This document shows positions 12,601 through 26,300 of a stretch of DNA of 64,000 nt, piece by piece (position 1 is the first letter of the stretch; every line of letters begins with the position of its first letter). The stretch spans positions 3,966,830 through 4,030,829 of the forward strand of contig NC_087389.1 in the NCBI RefSeq assembly GCF_963675165.1, given 5' to 3'. The stretch is from Halichondria panicea (taxonomy: Eukaryota; Porifera; Demospongiae; Suberitida; Halichondriidae). A model generated the notes under the pieces. The model ran no database searches, had not been told where the DNA came from, and saw only the letters and a program-made list of their open reading frames with translations. Made by a program: the position numbers and the translations under genes.

Positions 12601-15600
12601 ATGATGATGACTATAAGCTATTATAGTCAGTGTCTAGCAGATCTATATAGCTTTTACAACATACAAGAAATATACATACACACATTTAATAGACAAGAAA
12701 CTGAATAGACTCTAGCTAGATCTAAGTAAAACACACGATCTAGTAAGCTATACGTAGGTATAGCTAGCTAGCTTGATTGAATTGCTTACAAACTTCCAAT
12801 TCCAAGTCTATATGGCCATGTCCACCAGTGCCTGCACAACGTTTATTTAACAGTCCAATATCTCAACCTACCTGCCCACCCTCACGCGACTTCGCATCCC
12901 AGGCTCTAACTTTATCTCTATTTCTTTTTATTTCCTCCAATTAATACCTTATTGAACGATTGTGAAAAGAACAGAAAAAGGAGAGCCGACCGAGGCTACC
13001 AAATGAGCAAAAAAGTGTTTCCCCCGTGTAAAGTTCAAATAGGGTGGCCGGACTATGGCCAGGCACAGTAGATGTAACATAACTTTCTTGCCATTGCACA
13101 CAGCTTCTCAATTCTCATTGTCAAACACACTGGCACGATATGACTTCAGAGAATCTGTATAACAGCCCATGCAGGACTTTCCCCAAATTGGAAAGCCCTG
13201 ATACGATACATTTGATACGCTAATTATAATTAGCTTATCAAACACTCACTGTACATGTCACATAATACTTGTACAAATTCCCTAGCTCAAGAGGTCTTTT
13301 GCTGTGTGGGGGAAACTGAAAATCTAACTTATACAATCTGACAAGGATCGTGATAATTATACAAGAACTATAGTATAGGTATTTGCAATCTTATCTTTAT
13401 ATATACAAAGTCCGGCATACACTTGCACAGTTTGCAAAACATTGTAGTAATACAATATCAAAACTTTGCTGCTAGGCATCTTGGTCCAATACGAGAGAGA
13501 CTTACTATAAATCACTTCCCACTGCTTATTCACCCTGATACTTATAAGTATGCAGTGATTGCATGGGGGTGATATTGGCACTGATGTATACACACACATC
13601 CTTTGTGTATACAGAATCGTGGGAATAACTAGGCTTGAATAGGAAACTAATGTATCTGCATGTGCAACTATAATTAATTTATATAGGTGGGTGGCAAGTA
13701 AATAGAAAAAACCTTCTCTCAAAATTAATTACAAACATGCACACACTGACAGTATACCTTATTCAGTTTGTTTAGCTCGCTCCTAGCAATTTTGTTCCCT
13801 GGCTCCAGTCTGAGAGCAACTGTGAAGTCATCTCTCGCCTCTTCTATTCTCCCCAGTTTGAGTCGAGCCGTCCCTCGACGGAGATAGGCCTTGAGATAAC
13901 GGTCATCAAGAGTTAGCGCCAGGGAGCAGTTACTCTCAGCAGACGCGTATCTGTGTGAGTGTGCATGTGTGTGAGAGGAGGGGGCATGATACATATATAG
14001 TACCTAGTTAATGTGCGATCCGAGAAAAAAATTGTCTAATAGACCTCTTGAGACTATACTAGCACTACCATGCTAATGATTATGGCAAAACAAAACACAA
14101 TGCTGTGAATGCATAATTATGTAGATAGCAGGCACAGAGCACTGTTGTATACCCATACAATGTTATATCTCTTACTTCTGCAGTTTGAGCAGTGCCATTG
14201 CTTTGTTGGCTGGCATGACAGCATTAAGGGGATCCAGCTCTGCTGCTTTAGAGTAACACTCAATTGCCAGCTCATAGCGACCCTCCTTGAACAGATCGTT
14301 CCCCTGAAAGTATAATCCCATGCACATTACTATACACTCATATAATTATGCCTTGGGTGTGCGCACGCAGTGAGGTATGCGATAGTGTGTTTGTGTGTGT
14401 GTCTGTGTAGACCGCTATTAATAGCTGCTCAACGGTAAGAGTTTCTATAGACAAAGTCATGTTTTCTTTTGTGGATTTGCAGCTTCGTCCTCCAGTTTTG
14501 GCTATACGTTGAAGGCCATTGCAGTCGTTTCTTCAGACTTGTATCTAGCAAAAAAATTTTACTTAGGAGTTAGCTTTGCACTATAAAACGCTAGCTACAA
14601 GAGTGCATGGGGAAAGAGCTGCAAAGCTGCACAAAATGAGAATGATTAAACATATATACTTTTGGCAACCTTCTTGGCAACAATCAGGGTCAATCATTTC
14701 CCACTGTCTTGCACCATTCTTGCTTAAATAACATAAACGTTGCAAGCTGCGCTGTGCTAAGCTTTCGCTGCTCAAAACGTATTAGAGTGTTAGAGAAGAG
14801 GGAATAAGTGTCTTAATTTGTGAAAAGACTTGTGCATGTACATAATTATCTATTGTATTGTAGCATTTTGTACCAGGACCTCAAAGAAAGAAGAAGTTGA
14901 TTCTGCCAGGATCTGGTTTTCTCACACATGCACGTGGGGTTGAGTGCGCATGCGCAAGTACATGAGTAAGGGGTTTAACTGACGTCTGTAATAGGTTAAA
15001 GTACGCAATGGCTGCTGCAGCTGCTGGCAGTTAGCTTTGCAGCTCTTTTCTGACCTTGTATAGCTAACAAATGACTAGCGCTATAGTGCAAGGCTAACTC
15101 CATAACTTGAATAGAAACTTTGTGCGAGTAGATGATGCTATAGGAACGGTTCTGAACAGACTGCAACAGCCTTCACTGTAAGTAAAAATAGCCATAACTC
15201 GAGAACAAAGATTTTTATAGTTTGCAAATCTACGAATCAAATCAAAGAGAACGTGGTTAGAGCCGATTGAAGCTGTTAAATTTTGTCGCATTACAACGGT
15301 CAAGCAGTTACAGCTGGAATACACGCACACATGCACACATACACACACGCACAGATATGCATGCAGTCAGCTTTACCGTATCCGTAAAAAGTATTAGCTT
15401 TATGTGCAGCTATAGTTTCCACCGAGGCAACAGCACTTGTGGTGCTTTCATCATTAAGCATGCAAGATTGTTATTATAATTATTTACAGCATTCTTCCGT
15501 CGGTTGCTTGTAATACACACACTCCACATACCATTTACCTTCTCTTTCTCGTATATGGCCTGCTGCTTCCTCACTGCCTCCTGTTCATTTTCCTCCCCCT

Positions 15601-18600
15601 CGGAAGAAGAGGTGCTCTCCACCTGATAGTCCACTGCTTCACAGGCACCGTCCTACAAAATGAGAAGGGTGTAACGTACATGTACGTATTGGACAGTCAA
15701 TGTATACACTAAATTTTGAGGATATACTAGTCTTGTACAATAGCACTCACAACATTGTGAATGTGCAAAAATCCTTCAACTTTTAACCACAACAGTGGCT
15801 ATATTTAACCCTTGAAAATACACTGAGCCTTTCAGTTAAACATTCAATCAGTTGACATTTAACAATTTTTTCGTTTTGATAAATAATTATTAGTGAATGT
15901 ATTAAAATTTCATATTCCTTGGTTAAAAAGGGCTTCATCTACCGTATAGCTGGTAATTTTCGTGGGGTAAAATATTCGTGGTTTTCGTGGTTGGAGGTCT
16001 GACCACGAATATTTTACCCATGAATGAAGCGACCTTGCCTACCTTTACCTACAATCCAAGCAGCAACCACGAAAATATTATCCACGAAATGTCGCAATAT
16101 TGCTGAACCACGAATATTTTGTCCCCCGAAAATTACCCGCTATACGGTATAACATTATGCTTAGTGATAATTAGCAATTCCATGTAGAAGTCCCTGGCAC
16201 AACTTGACAACCACAAAAAGCAAAAATGAAGCCACAATTCAGTTACACGAGCATGTAAAAACACACACGCAGAATAGAACATTAACATAAGCATTAACAC
16301 AAAACACCTTTACTCTTCATTAGTTTGTGAGTTTTCTCCGTATCTTCAATAGACAGATGATGAACCAGAAGATAGTCCTTGCACTGTTTGTGACGCCAAT
16401 TTTTATCTACCTTTGTACGAAATCGTTCGTCATTTTTTCTTTCTAAGTCAAATGGACTGATCCAAGCTCCAACTGAGACATCTTCGTTGTTGTAGAGTGT
16501 AAGACCGTCAGCATTGATAGCAATTCTGTGTATAAGGTCTTTAGATAATACATAACCCCCTCCCAATGCATACGGCAGGTATTTGTCACACAACTTCCAA
16601 TGTGTTTCCGCCCACTTTCCTTCTTTCCTTGGTTTACCTTGTGATTCAACCAAACCCCAGTAGAGAGGTCTATGGCTAGTCCTTTTTTTCAATTCCAATT
16701 CAATCCGATCCAATTTAGGGAACGAGTCGTCGTCAAGTTTCAGTACAAAGGAGTAGTTTGTGTTCTTGTCCACCCATATAAAGGTATGTAAAACTTTCTT
16801 GGTAAGGTTCTTGTATGAATCGATGTGATCGGTCAAAAGTAATACATCGCCAAACGTATTATTCTCTGAAATCAGCAACTCTGTTTTGTTAGCCTTCAGA
16901 TCAAGGGTTCCTATAACAAACTTGACTGCAAACTTCTTTTTGTGTTCGACATAGCTACCCATCCAAGTCTTCCTAATCACATCTCTCCTAGCTCTGTTCT
17001 CGGGTGTTGAAATGACCATCACAAGTAGTACATTATTTAGAATATTAGCTGTTTCAGGCAAGTCATTGGATACAGCTGTGGCATCTGTTGGTTGGCTCCA
17101 TTGATTGTGATCCAGCGGCTCACGTTGAGTTTTAAAAGACGATTTGGCTAGGTACCATACAGTAGCAGTGTATATGGTTAAAGCTAGGAGCAACACTGTA
17201 CACTTTTTACATCCTGCATACTGACTGACCAAACTCATTTTATAAGTAGGCGCTAGGCCCAAGGCCTAGCCTTTTCATTTTATAAGAGCATGCAGTCAGC
17301 AATCAGTCTGTTCTAGTAAAATGTGCTGAGCTGGCATGCTCCTAATTCTAAGGAAAGGAAGTTGTGAAAATAATATTGAAAACATTTATGAGCCAATGGC
17401 AATGGTCACCTCTGACCCAGAGCCTCTGGCCGGCCCTAGATCTATATCTTAGATGACAATCAGAGTGCAGTGCAGTGGTCAACTGCCAGTATAGCCTCGG
17501 TCCCAGGCCGATTTTTTTTTAATAGAACGAAGTTGAAAAATGCGACCTAGCGTTCAATTGGAGACGGATCGGCCTGGGATCGAGGCTACTGCCAGTACTG
17601 AGCTAGCTAGCACTCACTGCAGGTCTTGAAAATATCTATGTGCAGTATAATGATAATGGAGTAGAGTCTGATCAGGTAAACTATACGTATTATAAATTGT
17701 AACTAGGCCGCCAAGGAACTTCGATGGATGGAACAGCACAGCAGGCTACATGAGATACAGGACTGGAAAAACGGAGTGGTGCACATGATGCTTGTACAAT
17801 ACATCTGCAGTGGAGCCTCGAAAACTATCTACTCAGATTCAACGAGGCTATTTTGTCGGGTACCGTCTTTCTTCTAATTATTAAATACAGCACCACAGGC
17901 TCTGCAATAGAACGGAACTAACTCTTTAGTTTACAAAAAATCAAATTTACATTGCGTAATTTAGTTAGCATAATTATAAACAACCTATACCAGTCCTATA
18001 GTTATAAAATACAGTTAGCCGAAAGCTTCAAGTACATAGTCTGCAAGCTCAGTTAAATCATAGATTGAAGAGTTAGTAACTCTTCAATCTATGGTTAAAT
18101 ACTGCTGTTGATGATACAGATACGATAGAGTACTACTTTGAGAGCAGATAATTATAGCTAAATCACAAACGTTTGAGGTCTTGAAACTTTGAACGGCTAT
18201 ATTCGAGGCAACCAGGTCACTGTAATGCTTTCTCTTTGTTAGCGCCACTCTATTCTAAGAACCAACTGTCAAAAATAATTATTTTGTCGTTCTAAATGCA
18301 GACCATTTCCAGATTTGAAGTAATTGTTTTAGTGCTGTAATTAGAACAAGATGGTACTCGCTCAAAATAAGTTGTGTTTCCTCGAGACATATCTTTTTCA
18401 GAAATTTGGAAAAGAATTAAGGCTTAGTCTAAGCAACGTCTTTGAAGGCTGCTAATGTTTGTATATAAGCACTGCAATACTTCATGCAGTTCCAAAGTTT
18501 TGGTAAAAATGGGCGTGGTGTAGAGTTCAAAAGAATTTCTCGCTTCCGATCCTACTGATGTACATGAGGGGTACATCGTTATTATTGTATCTGAAGAATC

Positions 18601-20290
18601 AAGAGAACTGATCAAAATGAAAGCACCGCAGGTGCTGATGCCTCGGTGGAGATGCAGCTACATAACATAAAGCTACTATAATAGCTTAATTTTATACACA
18701 TGATGAACATTTTTTAATTTGCATGCTGCATGCAAACTCAAAGAGTGGGTAATGATTGACCATGATTGTTGTTAAACGATCGCGATGCCAAAGTTTAAAT
18801 CTAAAATTAATGGCTGCCATCAGCAGAGCCTTGCAGCTCTTCTCACTCTTGCAGCTAGCGTTCTAGTGCAGAGCTAACTACTAAGTAGAGTAGCAACACT
18901 CGATCGGTGAACATGCAAGTTTGGCTACGTGCTTTTCTGAAAAGGGTGCAATGGCATTCCAAGTAAGCAAAACTAGGCATAACTCGAGAACGAAGCATTA
19001 TTTTGCAAATCCACGAATTAAAATCCAAGAAAACATGACTAGAAGCCTATAGAAACTCAGTCTACACACACATACACACACACACTACCGTATACCTCGC
19101 TTGCGTATGCGCATCGAGGCATAATGATGAAAGAGATCTGGGGTATATATCAGCATCAGGTGGGATCTCCATTAGAAACATAGAGCACACGTGATTAATT
19201 CATTAATGACCTTTTGACCGATATACGTGTCGAACCTCCTCTGATATCAGCAGGAGTGCATTAGGAGGAGTGTGCAACTCCCACGCACATTCCATTCTAC
19301 ATCTAGGACTGATTACCCACTAACACTTGTAATTGTGTAAAACTGTTAGCCATGAATAAAATTAAATGTGGGCTGGAGGTACAAACCTCACGTGTGTGTA
19401 CTTTTACTAAACTAGTGTTCAAGCTGGCGCTGTGCTAATGCCTCTCGCCATGTTTTTGCTTTCGCTCAAAAGTATAGAAGAGAAAGTATAGAAGAGGAAA
19501 AAGTGTATAAAATAATCTGTCTAAAACTGACTTGCAATTGTATAATTATGGTATCATTGTTGTGTTTTGTGGCTGCTTATACCAGGACCTCAAGGATCTA
19601 GGAAGCAACAAAGAAGAAGATTTTGTTTTCAATTAATTATAAGCGGAAGTGCATAATTATTTCATAAAGTTAGCTTATCTATATAAAGTCACTGAGAAGA
19701 AAAGACTTATTACATGCATCTATTGTTGTATTATGTGGCTTTAATACCAGGACCTCAAGAAAGAAGAAAATTGGATCTGTAGTTCATGCAGTGTATAATT
19801 ATAATATTTAAGAAGAAAAGACTTGTGTACATACATATTGTTATCTATAGTAGTGTTTTGTGGCTTACCAGGCCCTCAAGAAAAATATGATTCTGCCAGG
19901 AGGATGGGGAATGAGCGCGCATGCGCATTACATCCATAGGAATAATTAAAGGGTGTGTCCAAAGAGATCAATTTCACAAATGGCTACTGCTAGCTAGCTG
20001 TTTTAACAGGTATTTTCTGAGTCTTGTAGCTAACAAAAAGCTAGCGCTTTAGTGCAAGGCTAACTCATATGTTGAATAGAAAGTTTGTGCGGACAGATGA
20101 TGCTATGAAAGATTCTGAAGAGACTGCAACAGCCTTCAATGTGAGTCAAACTAGCCATAACTCGAGAAAGAAGCTTTAGTTTGCTAATCCACGAATCAAA
20201 ATCCAAGAGAACGTGGCTAGAAGCCTATAGAAGCTGTTAGTTTTCGTCGCATTGCAACCGTTGAGCAGTTACAGCTGGAACAGACACACA

Positions 20291-20328
<38 letters not shown>

Positions 20329-23300
20329 CAGCTTTACCGTATCCCTCGTGCGGCTACGCCTCGAGGCATAACTACACCTACGCACCCACTTAAAATGCTG
20401 TCTGATAGTGACGTAGTATAACCGTAACGTGGTTTACACTACAGTACATTGGATACTCCTCTTAATGTACTCTCGGTACCAGTAATGGCTGCATCAGCAG
20501 AGCCTTGCAGCTCTCTTCTCACTCTAGCTTGCAGCTACCTATAGCTAGCGTTCTAGTGCAGAGCTAACTACTAAGTAGAGTAGCAACACTCAGTGAACAA
20601 GTTTTGCTACACACTCTTCTGAAAACGCTGCAATAATGGCATTCCAAGTAAGTAAAACTAGAGAACGAAGCATTATTTTCAATCCACGAATTAAAATCCA
20701 AGAAAACATGACTAGAAGCCTATAGAAACGCCCTTCATTGATCCTTGAGCAGCTGTAGCAGTCTACACACACAAACACACACACTGACACAGATACACAC
20801 ACAAACACACTACCGTATACCTCGCTTGCGCATGCGCACCGAGGCATAATGACATGCAGGCTTCATTTGTTCGGATAATCGATTAATAAACTTATAGATC
20901 TAAGGGTGATTACATGTATACATGTACACTCATTATGATAAAGTAAGTGAGGATGCATCCAGTATGAATGTAGAACCTTAACACAAAACACCTTTACTCT
21001 TCATTATTTCATGAGTTTTCTTTGCATCTTCATTAGACAGATGATGAACAAGAAGATAAATCTTGCATTGATCGTGATGCCACCTTTTTTGCGCACTTGA
21101 ACGAAATCGTTTGTCATGTTTTATTTCTAAGTCGAATGGACTGATCCAAGCTCCAACTGAGACATCTTCGTTGTTGTAGAGTGTAAGACCGTCAGCATTG
21201 ATAGCAATTCTGTGTATAAGGTCTTTAGATAATACATAACCCCCTCCCAATGCATACGGTAGGTATTTGTCACACAACTTCCAATGTGTTTCGGCCCACT
21301 TTCCTTCTTTGCTTGGTTTACCTTGTGATTCAACCAAACCCCAGTAGAGAGGTCTATGGCTAGTTCTTTTTTTCAATTCCAATTCAATCCGATCCAATTT
21401 AGGGAATGAGTCGTCGTCAAGTTTCAGTACAAAGGAGTAGTCTGTGTTTTCGTCTACCCACACAAAGGTATGTAAAACTTTTCTGGTGAGGTTATTGTAT
21501 GAATCCAGGTGATCGGTCAAAAGTAATAAATCGCCAAACGTCTTATTCTCGGAAATCAGCGACTCAGTATTCAGATCAAGGGTTCCTATAACAAACTTGA
21601 CTGCAAACTTCTTTTCGTGTTTGACATAGCTACCCACCCAAGTCTTCCTAATCACATCTCTCCTAGCTCTGTTCTCGGGTGTTGACATGACTATCACGAG
21701 TAGTACATTATTTGGAATATTAGCTATTTCAGGCAAGTCATTGGATACAGCTGTGGCATCTGTTGGTTGGCTCCATTGCTTGTGATCCAGCTGCTCACGT
21801 TGGGTTTCAAAAGATAATTTGGCTAGGTACCATACAGCTGCAGTATATATGGTTAAAGCTAGGAGCAACACAGCAATAGTTCTATACATTCTAAAATATA
21901 CTAACATAGCTGTACTGATAGGAACTTCGATTTATACTCCTAATCCAGCCTTCTAGTGTGAAGTGTGCAAACTATGATAATTATTTCCTCCTACGCATGC
22001 TTCCTATACACTGTATATCGGGTTTCGTGCGAGGTTCATCGATTCCAGTACAAGCCTGGTTGTGGTTATAACTTTACGAATTGCATGCGCATGCGTGCTC
22101 ACCTTTGCGGTTCTTTCGACCTACAATTCACAATCGAAAAAACTTTGCATTCGAATCCGATGTACAGTATACATGGTTTTAAGTAATTCAATTTCTGCTG
22201 TCTGTGAAAAATGCAATGAATGTCATTAAAACCACCACGAGTAAAAACTAGAGCACTAAAGTGCAAACCCTCGGCTGGTAACATGAAACCAGAGGAGTGA
22301 TATAATGCAGTGCATGTAGTATGTATAACTAAGCTGTCTAGCACAGCAACTCAGGAGCAATAAAACTAAACCAGACTGGAAGCATGATGAACATTTGAGA
22401 ACAGAATTTCACTGGTACATACATGCACTGTGGACTAGGATCACAGCAAAAAGCCTGGAGTATTAGAGAAGTATGGCTCCTGGAGTCCTGGTGCTAGGAT
22501 CCAGAGTCAGCAAAGAAGCCTCCCGAGACAACAAACCAGTCATAATTCTAGTACGGGATCACTTCATCTGCAAGTAATAAAGGCCACAGTGTAGCTAGCT
22601 TAACGTGCAAGTTCAAGCTTCTTAGCTTTTATTCGACAACGAAGCTTTAACATCAAAATCTGCCACTATTAAAACTAATAACTTGTTGTGTGAAGGCTAT
22701 CTGTGCTGTAAACGCAGCGCCATGACACGCAGGTGAGTAGATTCACCTGTCACAAACAAACAAACAAACCAGACGACTACTATACCCGTGGCCGCCCACG
22801 CGCGCCTCGGATAACAAGTGTTATATGAACGGCATTAATTGCAAAATGTACAAAACTGTAAAATCGCAAAAAAACCACCTGTGAAAATATGTCACTATGC
22901 ATACTCTGTTTCATACTCGATTATATTATGTATTTTAGATATTGAGGTACGATCAAAGTGCTCTGCTTCTGTGACGTCAAAGAATGGTAATGAGGTATAA
23001 TACACGCTAGCAATTACGCAGAGAGCAAGCATGCAGATAACCCCAGTTCCTGCAAGCGATTTATTGGGTGTTTTTTCAGTAAAATGGAGTAGCCAAAGGT
23101 CGCCAGAGAAATACTAACACTAAAAGAGCTTTAAGTGACAAATTGGACGCTATTGTGCGAGACAATGACTGTTTAAGATCCTTATAAGGAGTCCATAATA
23201 ATTATAGAGAACAAGGTTTATGTTCGGTAATTGGCTATTTTCTAGCCAGCAGGCCATGCACTTTTTCATTCTGGACAGAAGTATACTTAGATGATGATAT

Positions 23301-26300
23301 AGCTGAGCTATACATTCGCCCTAGTGTACGATAATTGGTACTTCCAAAGGTCAGAGGTCAGTTTGACATATGACAGAACAACGACCTTTGTGTGAGGTCA
23401 CCCCTTTAGAGACTACACGATTTTCCTGAAGGGGCGCAGTAGCTAAAAGTAAACTACTTTGCAGCGGCACTAACATGAAGGGGCTATTTTATAAGGGCGC
23501 AGCAAGCAGTAACCTTTATTGTACAACTGATTGTCGCACGTGATCATTAATTAGTGACCTTTTGACCCTGTCCAACCTCCTCTGCATGCATGCACACAGC
23601 CCAAAACTTATTGGCTCTTCAATTGTACAATAATGGTGCTGAGAAGGAACAAAAACAAGAAAGCGACCAATGCTTGGGTAGTCTACTTTCAAACAATGTG
23701 CATCAACTCTTGAATTATTAAGAATATTCTGTGGTGCTAATTGGTCTGATCTGATTGAATTTTGGCATCTGTATAGAAGTCCATATTCATAGCTAGCGTG
23801 TATATACGTACATGTACAGGTTGTGCGTTAAAAAAGCATATATTGACAATTTAATAAATTATCATTAGGTTACCTTTAGATGGAGCACAAAAGGTCTACT
23901 ATTACATCAAAACACTGACGAATGATCATTCACAGAAACCATTATTTTGTTATTGTGGTTATATTTTTCTATTGAAGCAAACCAAAAGCCCCCGTTTTAC
24001 ACGAGGTCGAATCCGGATCAGAACACCCATATTAGTTCTGTTCACGTGCACACAATAACACTATAGTACTAGGAGTATAACCCAGTAGATGGCAGGAGTA
24101 TAAGTAAAATGTTTTCTTCCTCGCTTAGAGAAAAAGATAGTAAAATAGAACCCTGCACGGACTCACCTCACTACAAATTTGGTATTTACGACTAGGCCAT
24201 AGTCATAAGCTTAGTTACCGCTTAGTTACACCAGTTTGTGAATCGTATGCATATACTAGGGCGAATGTGGCATGCAATTGAACGATTTTTAGTTTAATGA
24301 TCACGCTGCACGCATGGAATTATTGATCTCGTCTGATATACTGGGACAGAGCCATTTTTAGTTGGCGACCCTCACTTAACTGATTCGCCAATTGGCAAAA
24401 TGTACCCGCTACAAATGTACCCGCTACAAAATCTGGCACAATGAGATATATAGCTATACACCTTGCTCTCAGCCAACAAACTATATAGACTTGTATATAT
24501 TTTCATATCTGAAACGCTGTGTAATAATGGATGCAATACTTGATTTTATTCACACAAAACACACTTTGTTCTCATTAAATGATGACTATTCTTCGTGTCA
24601 TCAATAGACTGGTGGTGAATAAGAATATAGTCTTTGCACTCTTTATGTTTAAAGCAACTTTCTGATTTTGTGCAAAAACGTTCATCATGTTGACGTTCAA
24701 AGTGGAATGGACTGATCCAAGCTCCAACTGAAACATCTTCATTGTTGTAAAGAACAAATCCGTCAGCATTCATAGCAATTCTGTGTACAAGGTCTTTAGA
24801 TATTACGTAACCTCCTCCCAATGCATATGGGAGGTACGTATCGCTCAGATCCCATTGTGTTTCTGCCCATTGTCCACTTGTTTTTGGATGGGATCTTGAA
24901 GCAATCTTCCCCCAGTAGAGCGGTCTTTTCGTTGTTCTTGCTCTCAACTCAAACTCAATCAGATCCAACTTGGGAAATGAATCGTCGTCAGTTTTAAGAA
25001 TGTAGGAGTAATTGAAGTATTGGTCTATCCACATAAACGTTCGTAGAGTTTTCCGAGTGAGGTTTTGGTAAGATTCAGAGTGGTCTGTCAGAAACAATAA
25101 GTCTTCAAACGCTTCTCTCTCCAACATGAGTTGCTTTTTTTCTTTGGCTTCCAGATTTTGGGTTCCAATAACAAACTTTACTGGAAATCGTTTCCCATGC
25201 ACTACATAGCTTTCTACCCAAGTTTTTCTAATAATATCTCTCTTGGCCGCGTTGTTTGGTGTTGAAATGATCAATACAAGTAACAAGTTTTCCTCATAGT
25301 TACTTAGTGATATAGAACTGACGGGCATCACTTGACAACCAGATCGATCAGAGTTATTGACAGAGATCAGTGTTCCACAGTGTGCTCTTGGCTCGAGGCA
25401 ACTAGTCAGGACATTGTTAGATCTACTTGAGGTTAATAAGGTTGATAAGTACAATACAAAAACGATTGATACTAAAAGTAGAAGTAGAGTAACATAGACT
25501 ATCTTTTTTAGCCTTCTAAACATGCTAAAAATGCAAGTGTCAGCATTCAAACAGCAGGTGAGAGATCAGATTACATAAACCACAATTATAAAGGTGGGTG
25601 GTTACTCTAAAGAGAATGAATGGTATATGAATGGTACAATAGGCTATATAGCTAGTGCAAGCAATTTGTTACAAACTATACTAGCTCATGTTATTCCTTT
25701 GTCAGGATGAGAATTCATCAGCTATATACCTGTACATCTTAGCACTGTGCTGAGACACCTATACAAATGAATGTTACAAGCTCCGCTGTGCTAATGTGTC
25801 TCTGCATGTTTTGCTTCGCTCAAAATGTGTTAGAGTGTATAAGAGAGGTCATTAGTTTTTCCAAGGGCGTATCGACTGAGAGAGGGCATGCAACTCAGCA
25901 TTTATCTAACGTCAAATGATAGTCACGGAAATACCCGATATGCCATAAATAGATATGAGTGACACGGACTTTCCACAGTTCACGGAGTACTTCATACTTA
26001 GCTATAGTGTATATATCATAATAATTATGATCGTGCTAGTGAGTCTAAGACTCCAGCGATGAGATATAGACAAAGGAGGACGTCATCAAGTCTCAATGTA
26101 TTCAACTAGTGGGAGTATAGTGAGGAAGTACCAGCGTCTCAAAGCACGACCATCGCCTCTTAAAGATCATATCTGGAGGCGTTTGCGCGGTTGTTCCTTG
26201 TCACTGTTAGAGTCTTCAACAGAGATTCAGAGAAGATTGTCCTTGTCTCTTATACTTGCAAATAGGATCTATTCAGAGCTAACCAGCGTACACAATAAAC

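Larger units (their letters stand above)
12349..17468. repeat. Segmental duplication, unit 2 (keeps RPAP3 exons 3-5)
   Basis: A tandem copy of unit 1, with the junction at a short CAGG homology. It contains, in order, the intron block, RPAP3 exons 5, 4 and 3 (minus strand) and a GT31 gene. It gained an R1 repeat (14735-15380) and the TA-flanked MITE (15942-16147), neither of which is in unit 1. Confidence 0.75.

Noticed and set aside
20281-20330. (CA)n tract considered as a regulatory Z-DNA element
   Set aside because: It is a simple-repeat part of the R1 repeat, found at several R1/R2 copies; nothing specific supports a function.
16443-21333. 68-codon minus-strand frames within GT31 copies (MNHKVNQ...)
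   Set aside because: They are conserved only because they overlap the GT31 catalytic region in another frame.
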